Origin: Cheiracanthium punctorium
Lineage: Eukaryota; Arthropoda; Arachnida; Araneae; Cheiracanthiidae
Length of the DNA: 64,000 nt
Direction of reading: 5' to 3'
Assembly (NCBI GenBank): GCA_038373885.1
Contig: JAWZYV010010204.1
Coordinates: 310,001 to 374,000, forward strand
Position 1 is the first letter of the stretch. Every line of letters starts with the position of its first letter. Of this stretch, positions 44,051-55,475 are shown in pieces. The notes below the pieces were generated by a model. The model worked only from the letters and a program-made list of their open reading frames with translations, was not told the DNA's origin and searched no databases. The position numbers were made by a program, and so were the translations under genes.

Positions 44051-44880
44051 GATTTCTCCTCTTCTACCTGTCTGTGTTCTAACAATCATTTTTCAGAGAT
44101 CGAATTTTGTTGTTTCTCTGAGCAGAAGGCACTTTTAGTAGTTTTATTTTATTATATTTCTTCAGTTTTTTCTGAAATAAATAAACTAAACGGAAACTTT
44201 CAGGGTAAAAGTACAAATCTTTAAATTTGGGGACTTTTTGTGTCCCCAAGAAGTCAAAGTATTTTTGATGACAAATTGAAATAACGATCTATATTTGGGG
44301 ACTGTCCTCGAATTTCGAGGACGTATGGTCACCTTATAATCTCCACCTCTCTCCCCCCCCCTCTCTCTCTTTCAGGACACCAGAACAAATTCCTCCCTCC
44401 TGCAAAGCGCGCTCACAGTTGAAGCGACCTTGAAAACCAGAGGGGGAAGTTCTCGACTTTCATTTTGCAGAATTTGCAGTCCACAGAAAATTTTAACCTG
44501 TGATCTTTTCAGAAAAAAAATCATTTAAAAAAATCTAACATTTCTGCACGGTTCAAAATTTAAAGGAGGGAGAAATAAATGTTTAATAAGCGGTAGAAAG
44601 ATGGAAAATTTTTGCCCGTTAGGTTTTTTGATGCGACAGTTTAAAAATAGCATATTTTTAAAAGCCGTACATTTTCTTCGAAACAGGATTTCCTTTAAAA
44701 AATTCCCAAAAATCGGCAAATGTAAGTACGATTTTGTAACAAATTGTATTTGAAAAAGAAAACTCTGTAGATTCCGATGATATAAAAAATATAGTATTCA
44801 GACAGAAATTTAGCTCGCGATAACGTAAAATGCGAGAAAAATGGCCAAAAACCTTACAAAACATAAAATAACTCAAATAT
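44051..44880. other. hAT element interior, unassigned
   Basis: Contains short C/CT runs (44350-44374) and no coding signal. Confidence 0.4.
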
Positions 44881-45005
44881 TAATAACTCAAATAATATTA
44901 TTGGCGAATATTTAAGTATTCGGCCGAACCGAATATTCGGTTTGTCTGCTAAATAAGCAGTATGCCGAATGCCAACCGAATATTCGGTGCATCCCTATTG
45001 TGCAT

Positions 45006-45226
45006 GAAATTGGATAAAGAAAAATTTTCTAAATATAACTGATAGGACTGGGGGACTGTGTAAAAATTTAAATTTTGCAATTTTTGTAGTATTTGATACA
45101 TTGATTTTGATTGTTCCTCATATAATAGATTACACAATTTAAAGCATTTTCGCAATTGGAACTATGTGTCTCTAATGGTTTAGGAAATAGCCATTGGACA
45201 GCGTTAGCACTGGACACCCTGTATAG
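45006..45226. mobile_element. Right end of the + strand Tc1/mariner-type element
   Basis: After the hAT target site the interrupted sequence resumes and ends CACTGGACACCCTGTA. ACAGGGTGTCC-type termini are usual for this family. The left terminus was not found and may be lost at the Penelope junction. Confidence 0.6.
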
Positions 45227-46508
45227 TCAATTATATATAATGTAAGTTTATATTGTATACTATACAGACAGTATTTAATACAGAAAAAGCCAGGTAGTAA
45301 TTAAAAAAATACTTCCAATATTGTTTCTTATCTATATAATTTTGATTCTGTAATTCATTGTTTTTTCATGAAATATTTACACAAATTTCATTAAACTAAT
45401 ATTAATGTTCTAGTGTACTAGTCAGATAGTACGAGTCATCCCAATGCAGTAAATGTAGAATAAGCCAAATTATGTAGTTAGATAAAAATTTATACAAAAT
45501 CTGTTTTTATAATCATTAAATTTACTTAATATTCTTAAGACAATGAAGATTTTGGATTTATTTGAAAGAAAAAATAAAATTATTGATTCTATGTTAACTT
45601 GCTAAAAAAGTTTTGATTTTTTTTTTTTTTTCCTAACATTGTGGTATTTGTTATTTACATTTCGATATCTATTTTGTCAAAAGAATATTTAATGACAAAT
45701 CATTAAAATTTGATTTTATTATATCAACATAGCTTTACTGGACTGTTTTTAAGCTATTAACATCAATCTTGAGTGTCCTCCAGAGTAGATAGATTTTTAG
45801 TTTCTCCCAACTTTCAGTATTACCCTCAATGGAAGATCATTTTTGGCTTGTGTATTTAATGTGCATGTTCAGCGCAGCTTGGATTTGAATTTGAGGATAC
45901 CACGACCATTAAAATGCTAATTGCGTTTTTTTCGTTCATCAATGTTATTATGAATGAATGTTTCTCATTTATGATTTCCCCCCCCCCCCATTAGTGAGTT
46001 TTGGAGCCCCCAAAACAGTTTGCAACCGAACCTCTTTAGATTGAAGGCCAGCCCTGCACCAATGGGTGGCAAATACCCAAGGCTTTAATTTTTAGGAATG
46101 ATAAAGTTAGAGTAATGTAAAAAATTAGCATGATTAGAAAATATACATACGTATGATCAATTGGTTTTTTTTTTTTTTTTTTCTTATAAATTCTGCTACT
46201 TCCAATGTCACTGATTATGCTTCTATTAACATTAACAGTAAGATTTAGCATGTCTAGTATAAGAAATAGTTATATAAAATTAGCTTTTATCTTTTGTATT
46301 AAATATGCAACTGAATTTGCTGTGTGCAAATCAGCTAGCAAGAACTAAAAGTTTTAGGGCAAGTGAGCAAAGCAAACTAGTATCACATAGTGATCTGAAA
46401 AGAATCTCAAGGCATTTAAAGCTAAAGAACATCTATATAGCATGCTTAATATACAGTTTAACAAAAAAAAAAAAGAGTACTATATATCATATAATATTAT
46501 TCTAAATA
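45227..46508. other. AT-rich intron sequence
   Basis: C run at 45978-45989, T run at 46166-46182, no gene or recognisable element. Confidence 0.5.
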
Positions 46509-46911
46509 TTAGGTTGTAAAGAAAGTTTCCCGCCACCGCAAACTTCGTCTGCACACAGTTCTCGTTGGTGTATTTGCTCATATTTTGTCAAACGATTTTT
46601 GGCATTTGAAAGAAAGAGGTTTACTTTATAACACTGTGTTGTGAAATCTGTAGAAAATATAGTTATCATTAAGTATAAGGTGTCTCAAATGGAACTATCA
46701 CTCTAGAGGATTAGAACCATCATTTACTTCCAGTTGTGTTGCAAAAAGTCAGCTACATAATATCAACGAATTATGAGTACAGCTTTAAGTACTATTGTTG
46801 TATCATGTGACACTGTGCAGGTTTGGTACCGAAAGTTCAAAAACAGTTATCTAAGGAGTTAGAAGTTAGTTTTTCAAGCAGATATGGCGGAAAACTTTCG
46901 TTACAACCTGA
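46509..46911. mobile_element. mariner-type MITE, copy 2 (TA TSD)
   Basis: It is a 403-bp near-duplicate of 8029-8432 in the same orientation, with TA on both sides. Confidence 0.9.
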
Positions 46912-47717
46912 TATTAATTTTTTCCTTCTCTTCTAATGAAAGGAGGCGAGGTAAAACAAAACATTGATATTAAAGAATGCTGCATGAAATAACTTCAAAG
47001 GATTGATCTGTGTGTCTCCCTAAAAATAAACATTGTCAGTATGGGTGCGTTTTTTCTGTGATTCTAACAGACTACTGCTTTTATCGAACATTTTTAATTT
47101 TTTCAATCCAAATTAAAAGAAAAACTTTTAGCCCCCTTCCCTAAACATTCACTAACGCATAATTTTTCTTACAAATTTCAATACATTCCGTTTCATTCGT
47201 TGTTTTGTAAGTAGTAGTGCAGTGCAGAAGAACTGACAGATTTATCAGACGTTATTCTTTTTCAAGCAACATAGAGGCTACAGAAATGACAGTATTGAGT
47301 ACTGTAAAATGAACACAGATAATCAATTTAAATGTATTGAAAATGAAATTGGATGTAACTATTAATTCTTTCCCGAGTTTCAGAAAGCCAAACCAAAATT
47401 AGTCAGTTACAACCAATGCTGACTTCTCCTGTTTAACATGTATTTCAAGGGAGACTAATATGAGAAGAAATCTTTTGACGCTCTCTCCATTGTGTGGGTA
47501 TCATATTGGGATTTTTTAAATAATATATATATATATATATATATTTTTTAACGTTACAATGTCTCAATATATTTTTGAACCAAACTTGAAAAGTGCTATA
47601 ATTTTTTCCTTTTAACAGTGGAGAACACGCTGAAATTATTTTAAAAGGCAACTCTTCTTAATTTAAAAAGATGTATTTTGTGTGTTATGATTTACATTTA
47701 TAAACTGTCATTTTTAG
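46912..47717. other. Intron end before Arl8 exon
   Basis: (TA)n at 47522-47545; otherwise nothing recognised. Confidence 0.5.
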
Positions 47718-47879
47718 GTATATGGTTGATGCTGCAGACCTTGAAAAAATTGAAGCATCTCGTAATGAGTTACATAATCTGTTAGATAAGCCCCAGTTGA
47801 TGGGAATTCCTGTATTAGTTTTGGGGAACAAGAGAGATTTACCTAATGCACTTGATGAAAGAGAGATCATCGAGCATAT
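47718..47879 (+). CDS. Arl8: Arl8 coding exon (residues 93-147, G4 NKRD)
   Basis: This 162-nt exon follows TTTTTAG and precedes GTAAGT (47880). Joined in phase to 767-840 it continues [18 protein letters not shown], then a stretch containing LDKPQL and [18 protein letters not shown] is the G4 guanine-specificity motif (NKxD); VDAAD and LDKPQL are typical of ARL8. The exon ends with AT, and the G of that methionine codon is the first base of the next exon. Coding composition is less A/T-extreme than the flanking intron. There are no stops and no lesions. It would fold as beta-4 to beta-5 of the G domain. I infer it is constitutive, as no skipped-exon signals are evident. Confidence 0.97.
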
Positions 47880-48774
47880 GTAAGTAACATTTGTAGGAAA
47901 TTTTGTTTTAGTTATCTTTTTAAATTTGCTAGTTAAATTCTTTTTGCAATTTGTTTTCCTTTAGTATTATGGTACTTATTCTTCAGATGTTTCAAATCAT
48001 ATTATAGGAGTATTCTTGGTTGTTTTTTTTTTTATTGTTGGTTACATGACAAATTTTTTAAATTGGTTTTTAGGTAAATTCAGATTGTTTCTTATGCGTC
48101 TGAATATTTTCTGCATCCTTTGTAACAGGATAGATCATTTTTCACTGCAAAAAGTACTTTAGTTGGTAAAAAATGCAGGCATGCCAAGTCTCAGGATTTT
48201 GATCAGAGTTTCAGGCTGTAAGATCATATTTTGGACCTCGGACTTTTTAAGAGTTTATTCAAAAATTGCAGCTTTCCCCATCCCCCCCCCCCCCCAATTA
48301 GGTTCAAAAGATCACTTTTTGTTTCTTTTATGTTGTTCAGGCTCAATTAACAAGCATTTGATTTGAAATACTGTATCTGAAATCTAAACAATTACATTAA
48401 TGAACATTCATGATGTTATGCTCATTATTTATGTAGAAATATGCTAGAAATTGTAAAGCTGTATGAGATTGTTTTTTTAAACAAAATTACATATTATTTG
48501 CAACTTTAGCACCTCAGTGGACTCTCAGAATTTTGGACAGCATGGGGGAAGGGTTTGTAAGTATTTCAGGAAAATTTAGAGCTGAGTATATTTATCATAA
48601 AAATGTAAATTTCATAAGACAATACTTATTTAAGAATAAGTAAACTAAGAATTTGAAAAATATGATGCAACAAATGAAATTTTCACCTAAATTATTTATG
48701 TGCAAACATTTGTGTTAAAATTGTTTGTTTTAAAACCTTAGGATGCTCTAATCAGAGATTTTTTTAACATTCTA
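47880..48774. other. Start of the 47.9-59.2 kb Arl8 intron
   Basis: It begins GTAAGT. AT-rich, C run at 48282-48294, no feature recognised. Confidence 0.55.
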
Positions 48775-51150
48775 TATACTTGTCAACTTCTACGCTTTTG
48801 GCATAAAACTTATGCTTTTTAATGATTTTTATGCTTTTATACCAAACCCCCAATTTTTTACGCTTTTTAGTGAGTTTTGAAGTTTACTTAATTCTTCTGT
48901 TAAGTAAAAAAATATTTTTAAAAAATAATATAAAATTAATTTTTATAAAGAATAAGCAGTGATGATAACTTATTAGTCAATTTGTAAACCTCGAACTGAC
49001 CAATCACAATCGATGAGTAAGTCAGTAACTGGTAGTGTGTAGTGTTTTGGCACTGAAACAGCACTGTGGATTGAACAATTTTTATTGGTCTAACAGAGGA
49101 GGTAAAATGATGTAGAGTCGCTTGTGGGAGAAACTTTCGTTTCTTCCCCCACAGACAGTTGGTTAATACGCAGTTGGAGTATGCTCTATCTTGATTAGGA
49201 GAAAAGTATTTCAACCACTCAACTCAACCATTCACTTGCTCGTCTGTTTTGGCCATGGTGCGATCTGCTTTTTTTTTTGCTAATCAATGAATGTTCAATC
49301 TTCGATCAAATGTATTAGTGTTTTTTTTTTTTAAACTTATGTTGGAGAATAACGGCAACAACATTACTCTGAATCCTTTACAGAAAGTTATGCGAAAGAA
49401 TTTCCTGGCATTAAAAAGTTGGTGAAAGGTACGAAATTTGCTTTTTGCGAGTTTTACCACTGCAATTTTGCAATCGTGCATGGAAAATGGATGACTTTTT
49501 CAACAATGACTTGCAATCGGAAATCATGGAGGCAGAATTATTATTTATTGCCTTTTTAGTTGAGCCCAATGTACCTCTTTCTGTGGCCGATGATGCTAGT
49601 CCACTCCTCCAGAAGATGTTCCCCCACGCCTGACTCCTGAAAAATTATCAATTGGCTGTAGGCTTAGTGCAAAATGAGCTGTTTTCACTCCCTAATCTCA
49701 CTTCAGATGCAACTGGCCAAAATATTGCCAAATTGATAATTTCAGAAATGGAAAAATTTGATGTGCGCCTTGCAAATTTCAAGGCTGATAATACAGCAGT
49801 CATGCAATATATAAAAAAAAATGGAGTTGTTGTATTTTTAAAGGAAAACACTAATTTAATATGTATGGGTTGTTCTTACCATTTGATTAATTTAGCATCA
49901 GAAAATGGAGATGCAACTTTGCCCCCTAAAGCGGATGATGTAATGATTGATATTTGTTATTATTTGGATAAAAGTGCAAAAAGAAAAGAAGCTCTAAAAG
50001 CGTTCCAGTTCTTGCATGATAAAGACATGCAAAAAATTCGGAAGTATGTATCTACATGCTGGCTATCTTTAGGTAGGAGCTTGACACATCTCCTAAATCA
50101 GTGGAAGCCATTACTCAGCTTCTTTAAAGAACTTAAAATCTCAGAACCTGAAAGAATTGTCACACAGCATGTCATACAAGATTCCAAAAAAGGATTCTGA
50201 TGATGCTCTTGAGTAAAGGCTGTAAAAACCAAAAAGATTGTTAAAGGTAATAGCAAATTAGTTGAGAAAATGCCCATCATGTTCCAAAAAAATAGCAGTT
50301 GCAGTAAATAAAGAAAACAGAAGCAGTAATATTAAATAGAGAAGAAAGAATATTTATGTTTTGTCATATTACTGTAGAAAAGAGTTGCTGCTTATTTCTG
50401 CAGAATGTAATAGTAGATTTTGAAAAAGCAAAAACGGTTTTACAGTCAGGATGTCCGTTAATGCATAAACTGAGAAGTTTATGCATTGATTTATTAAAGG
50501 AACTTTTATGTAGATTTGCCAAACCTACTTTAATCAAAAATTCAAATGTTCTGGATGTGAATTACCATAATGAGGATAATTATAAAGAGTTTAAGAACAT
50601 TATTGCAGGCAGCTTAACATCATGAGAGGTAGAAACATTAAATAATGATGAAAAAACGAATTCCTCGAAAGTGCTATCATGTATTATGCCACATCTTGCG
50701 ATTACATTTTTCACAAGTTTAATTTAGAAAATGATGCTTTGATAAATTCTCAAGTTGCAGACATTTGTAAAATAGAAACTGCAGAATTTTCTTGTGTTAA
50801 ATATTTTGTTGATATCATGCCTTCAATTAAGCCTCAAGATGGGCAATCTAAAAGAAAATTTGTAAATAAACTTCAAAGAAAGTTTTGCTCTCTTCAAGTT
50901 GAAGACTTGTCTACCATACTAAACAAATTCGATAGAATTGATGCACAACGGAAGGAAGTAAAAAAAAATTGTAGGTCCTGATAGATGCTCCAGATACCAG
51001 AAAATTTGTAATGTCATGGTAACAATACCACTTATTCCTCACAGTAATGGAGAGTGTTAAAGCATATTTAGTGTTGTTAAAAAAAAATGAAATCAGGTAA
51101 GGTCGGAGATGTCTAACAATACATTACAAAGCCTATTAATATTGAAAACT
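48775..51150 (+). mobile_element. Second hAT transposon, right end not found
   Basis: The left terminus TATACTTGTCAACTTCTACG is clearly related to CATACCTGCCAACTTGTACG of the 5165-6868 hAT. The transposase relic fills the interior. Sequence after 51150 passes into a MITE, so the right TIR is missing. Confidence 0.75.
49380..51150 (+). pseudogene. hAT transposase, near full length, broken
   Basis: In order: LQKVMRKNFLALK then FAFCEFYHCNFAIVHG, a BED-like zinc-finger segment (about 49375-49485); EAELLFIAFLVEPNVPLSVA and LLQKMFPHA (49529-49633); and an uninterrupted 182-codon stretch (49652-50200). That stretch has LTSDATGQNIAKL, FKADNTAVMQYIKK, CMGCSYHLINLAS and RKYVSTCWLSLGRSL, the catalytic-domain landmarks of this hAT group. 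The C-terminal hATC is at about 51015-51140 as IPLIPHSNGEC-stop-SIFSVVKK then SNNTLQSLLILKTNK. Stops and frame changes near 49635, 50200, 50625, 50980 and 51058 disable it. Confidence 0.88.
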
Positions 51151-51157
51151 AATAAGT

Positions 51158-51285
51158 TACCGCATATAATCGCGTATAAGTGAGAAATTTAGATGAAAAA
51201 AAGCATTTCAAAGTGAGGGGGGGTTGACTTATATGCGAGGAAAAAGTGAGAAATATTTGTGTGCGAAAAAGAAAACCCTATACAC
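51158..51285. mobile_element. MITE-like inverted repeat
   Basis: ATCGCGTATAAGTGAGAAAT is partly inverted as TTGACTTATATGCGAGG (51224-51240). It resembles short TACCG-CATATAA elements common in invertebrates. Ends not certain. Confidence 0.45.
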
Positions 51286-51309
51286 TGCAGTAATTACACA
51301 ATTGTGTTC

Positions 51310-51352
51310 CACTGAAGTTGAATGCACTTGGCAAGTGCATTCAACTTCGGTG
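51310..51352. repeat. Tight palindrome, 20-bp arms, 3-base loop
   Basis: Arm CACTGAAGTTGAATGCACTT (51310-51329), loop GGC, then AAGTGCATTCAACTTCGGTG (51333-51352), with one mismatch. Confidence 0.92.
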
Positions 51353-53069
51353 CCATGCGTGTCAAGTGCATTCAAGTGCCATGGCATTTGAGAAAACTCC
51401 CTGTTGACAACATTCTTTTTTTTTTTTTAGTTCATTATGTATCACAATAATAATGACATTTATTATGACAATCATTTTTTAAACTGCTGTGTCCTTATCA
51501 AGGACTGTTATTTGATTTCACTTATTCTCACTACAGGAAGGAGTTCAAAATAACGATCCAGCAGTGATCGGGGGGGGGAGGGGGATGTCAAAAAACATTT
51601 AAGAGTATGGACCATGTAGACTACGTTCCTGCTCTGCAAAACAACTTCTGTCTGGAGAGACAGCTGCGCCTTATCTATTGGGAGTAGAACCCCTGGAATA
51701 ATGTGGCCAGCTCACCAGCGGCCATCTTGGAATCAAGGATTCGGCTGGCCGACGTACTTGGTGTGCTCCTCGCTGCGTTGGCACGTTTACGATATCCCGT
51801 CATTTCACTCATAATTTAAGTTGTTAAACGGGAAAAACCTGCGACTTGAGCAAGCATTTTTAGTTTAGCAGACACCGATAAAAAAATAACATACAGGATA
51901 AAAGTAATATTTGAAAAAATGCAATGTTAGCATTTATTGAAATAAATAAATAAAAAAAGATAGTCATAAAATAACATTAGTTAAAAGTAATTTTTTAAAA
52001 TAAATTATTTATGAATCACAGTAACATTTTAAATAAATGAAAAAAAAAAAGGTACTTTACAATAGAAAAAACTTAAATTCTACATTTTAGACCTTAACTA
52101 TTGTATGTAAATTGTACACAATAGAAAAAAAAATTGTCTTTTGAAGCAAAAACAATCAAATCATTAGAACAACTGATAGAACTATTACTATATTTCAAAG
52201 GGCTAGTATATGGACTGACTTTTTTTATTATTATGTTATGTTATAAAAAGGCATTTTGCTACTTAATTGTTAAATTTGAAAAGATCTTGTTTAATACTTT
52301 ACAAATATTTATTTAGGCCTTTAGTATATTTATCAAATTCACAAATATTAAATACTTTTAAATCTAACTTCTTATTTAATCTATATAGCTGATAGATATA
52401 AACAGGTTCCTGAAATCTACTTCTTACAAGTGAGGTGTTGTACGAATTTTTCTTTTGGAAATTCACCATTCTGAAATGTTTTCTACATATGTACATATTT
52501 GTTATTATTCTTTTTAACTAAATAACTAAAAATGTCATGAAGTAAATACTTGATCCGCATTCTGTACAATATGAAATTTATACCTAATCTATCAATGTAA
52601 AAGAAAAATAAGGGGGGGGGAGGTATGCAGAAAATGTTTTTACACCCAAAATTATCACCAATCCATATGAAAAAATCCCCCAAATATTTGATATTTGAAG
52701 AAGTCTGAATAATCGGAAAATGATGACTACTGAAACAGAATAACATACACAAATGAATAAACATAATGATTTTTTAAAACTTTTATTCATTCAAAACATA
52801 CAATTACAAAAACTCATCAAATAATAAAAACGATTATATAATATATTAAAGTTATAAGAAAAGAGTAATAAATATAACAATAAGAAAAACCCCTACTGTA
52901 GAACTACTACAAATCAAAATTTAGTTACTTACCTGTGCAAATAAAAATAAGTCATTTTTAAAAGCTGTAGGAAAATATTACTTTTTTGATGATGACATAT
53001 TTTGTACAAAAAGAAACAGACACAAAGTGGTATTGAAAAGATTTAAAATTTTAATAATTAATTTAATAA
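51353..53069. other. AT-rich intron sequence
   Basis: 51640-51800 is more GC-rich and contains GGCCATCTTGGA. A G run lies at 51572-51585 and another at 52611-52620, and 52620-52700 resembles 26330-26420. No gene recognised. Confidence 0.45.
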
Positions 53070-53230
53070 TTAAGTGTGAAGGTCCCGGGTCGGGTCCCAT
53101 TGTGCGGCTGACGATCTGGCATTTTGGTAGGTTTTCTACAGATGTAACGTGAATGTGTTAGAACCCCTTAGAAAGCCTGCCTGCCAAGGCATCCCCCATC
53201 CTTGGCAGATCTCCCTTGTGTAGTGTTGCC
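53070..53230 (+). mobile_element. tRNA-derived SINE, copy 2
   Basis: Same family as 5992-6198 in sense orientation: GAAGGTCCCGGGTCGGGTCC (box B-like), TAGGTTTTCTACAGATGTAA, ending CAGATCTCCCTTGTGTAGTG. Confidence 0.75.
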
Positions 53231-53670
53231 TTAAACACAAAATCAAATAAAATCATCATGTTCAGGAGACGTGCAATTTCGTTTGTCATTGTTAATGTTT
53301 CCTGCTTCCGAAAAAATGTGCTAACTGTAAGCAGTGCTCACTCAACACATGTAGTAACATACTTTACACATGTTCATATTTCACACAGTTTTAAAAGTAA
53401 TGTTTGTTTTATTTACTTATTTGGCAAAATAGTCATTAAAAAGTGCATAATTAATTATATTTTCAATTGAATTTATGTTAGCTTAAGACAATTACAAGTT
53501 TTCATTTAAAAAATTGTAAAATTCCTCATTTGCATATCAGTGGTTCATTTTTGCTTAACTACTCAGTACTCGGCCCAGTAGTAAATGCCGAGTACTCTGC
53601 TAGTCAGCCCAAGTGCTACTCGGTACATCACTAGCAACAAGTGAGCCCCATGAAAGTCATTTTACATGCA
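53231..53670. other. Unassigned intron sequence
   Basis: 53560-53635 has repeated AGTACTCGG/AGTGCTACTCGG pieces like a hAT-MITE end; no firm call. Confidence 0.4.
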
Positions 53671-53784
53671 ATTTTCCACGCCACTACGGAGGTATTGCAT
53701 TAGGTGTGTTAACCACTTTTTTTTACATGGAGTGTTTCCCCGAGAAGCCTATCAAACCATGAGCCTTGAAACAGGCTGTTTCAC
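53671..53784. repeat. Dispersed repeat, copy 2 (partner 10713-10826)
   Basis: Shares ACATGGAGTGTTTCCCC and CATGAGCCTTGAAA with copy 1, same orientation. Confidence 0.7.
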
Positions 53785-54411
53785 AACATCTAATGACATA
53801 TGAACGTGACAGCAAATTTTGTACAAAATTTATAGCAATATTAAGCAAGGTTTAACAGACAGGAACATTCTAATCAGTTATAAAAATATAATTTCAGAAT
53901 ATTACAGCTCATGAAATCTTCAATAATTATTTGCTGAATTTGAAATATTAAATTTTTAAGAGTATAAACACTTGAGCAGACACAAGGACGTACCCAGGGG
54001 GTCCGGACCCCCTCCAAAATTTCAGTTTTTGTAAGAAAAATAATAATGATGAAGTTTTGTTGTATAAAATTCTGCCTTGTTCACTGTTTGGACCTCCTCC
54101 GAAATTTTTGGACCCACCCCAAAATTTTTTTCTGGGTATGTCCCTGAGCAGACATCATGATTAGATAAGCATAATGCCAATGAAATGAATCTGTACAAAT
54201 TTTTCAAAACATATGAAAGCTTCTGCATTATTCTTTGTATTCGGGGAAAAAACAACAACAACAAAAACCAGCATAGGGCAGTATAAATTACAATAAACCA
54301 ACAAAGGGAGGCAACAGGCTTCATGAGGCAGGAAGAATTTTCTCTTATACAAATTTTCTCAAAAACTCTTTAAGAAAAGGTATTGACTATCATGATGTTT
54401 TTTCAACTGTA
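53785..54411. other. Unassigned intron sequence
   Basis: An inverted short repeat around 53990-54140 (ACCCAGGGGGTCCGGACCCC against TTTGGACCCACCCC and TGGGTATGTCC) suggests a small MITE. No gene. Confidence 0.4.
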
Positions 54412-54449
54412 GTGCATTTTGAATTGATATATTTTTTCATAATACTTTG

Positions 54450-54548
54450 GGTTATCTCCATGAAATGGGTTCATAAGCATATTGATGTTAAATGTGCATA
54501 TCTTTATGGCAAGCTTAATGAAGAAAGTGTCATGGAGATGTTGACTAC
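54450..54548 (+). pseudogene. copia RT fragment
   Basis: The + frame gives WVHKHIDVKCAYLYGKLNEE then SVMEM, matching the 'q-DVktAYLyG-L-EeiyM' block of copia RT (compare CDVACAYLYANLEEEVYM in the - strand copia at about 30050). Nothing else of that element is visible, and the next repeat starts at 54543. It is an isolated old fragment. Confidence 0.7.
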
Positions 54549-54860
54549 AGAATTGGGTTTTAAAAAAGGACCCATTACAGGTTTAAAAATTAACACCTCT
54601 GTCCTCTTAACATTTAGCAGAGTAAAAAAACATTGACAGTGTAAATTCCTGCATTTAAACAGACAGGTTTTAGATAAAACTTTTATTAAAAATAACTGAT
54701 AAATAAATAAGAGAGCAACTGCTCCTCACAAGACAGTCCACCCGACTGTTCGTAAAAACATACAACAAAAGGCCAAGATCGTCGGTCCCATCTTCCTTAT
54801 AAACATATAAAATTTACATACTCTGTTTTCGGAAATGAAAGATGAATGCTAAATAAAATA
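54543..54860. repeat. Direct repeat, deleted copy (partner 56500-57895)
   Basis: 54543-54799 equals 56500-56757 and 54796-54860 equals 57832-57895, so this copy lacks about 1.07 kb. Both begin GACTACAGAATTGGGTTTTA and end GAATGCTAAATAAAA. Possibly two LTRs or two insertions of one family. Confidence 0.8.
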
Positions 54861-55475
54861 ATGAATGCTAATAAATCTCAAGAATGAATTCAGGTTCAGG
54901 AAACCATCCTGTATTCTATTAGTTGCTGCATTACTTTAGTACTGAGAAATATAAATCTGATTCATTACACATTGTTTATGTGGGATTTAATATCAGACAT
55001 ATTAATTCTAGATTTTTTAAAGTAAAAAGGAATATATATTCAAAGCAAAAATGAATAACTATAAAGAAAATTATTAAATAAATAGTAGTTCTGCAGTAAG
55101 TTGGCCTGCAAAGGCTTTACTGACTTATATTCTAACTAGAAAATGTAACTATAACTTAAAAAAACATAAAGGTAAAAAAAATTTAAAAGTTTATAAATTT
55201 AAAAGTAATAGAAAACAGCCAGTCAAAAACAACATATTTTTCTATGTGAACAATAATGTTCTTTTATCTATGGTCATAAAACGGGCAGAAAAAGATAGTA
55301 CTGCATTAAAGTTGAAGTTATTTTTACATTTTAATTAATTAATTATTATTTTGTAATGAAAATTTTCTTTTCCACTAAAAGTATCCTGTTTTGAAATAAA
55401 ACCATAAAATTTAAATCCAAAAAGTGTTATACTATAAAAAAATCTTAATAAAACCCACCCGGGTTGGGTTTTTTA
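54861..55475. other. AT-rich spacer
   Basis: No feature recognised. Confidence 0.45.

Larger units (their letters stand above)
41573..44997. mobile_element. 3.4-kb hAT element, TAGGGATGCACCGAAT ends, 8-bp TSD
   Basis: The ends TAGGGATGCACCGAATA and TATTCGGTGCATCCCTA are perfect inversions flanked by TTGTGCAT (41565-41572, 44998-45005). Subterminal CCGAATATTCGG motifs repeat in both orientations. Contents are a SINE fragment, a small MITE, a Helitron-like end with minisatellite, and a possible hATC relic near 43100-43300. Confidence 0.9.
841..47717 (+). other. Arl8 intron, 46.9 kb, filled with nested transposons
   Basis: The intron starts with GTAAGT at 841 and ends TTTTTAG at 47717, joining codon GT|G (valine) between the flanking exons. 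Almost every recognisable feature inside is a mobile element or simple repeat. I found no convincing unrelated host exon. Bases 841-904 and 1061-1560 hold nothing recognised. Confidence 0.9.

Noticed and set aside
43774..44085. 103-codon - strand frame rich in Phe/Ser
   Set aside because: Produced by the TCCCGCTGCAA minisatellite and A-runs.
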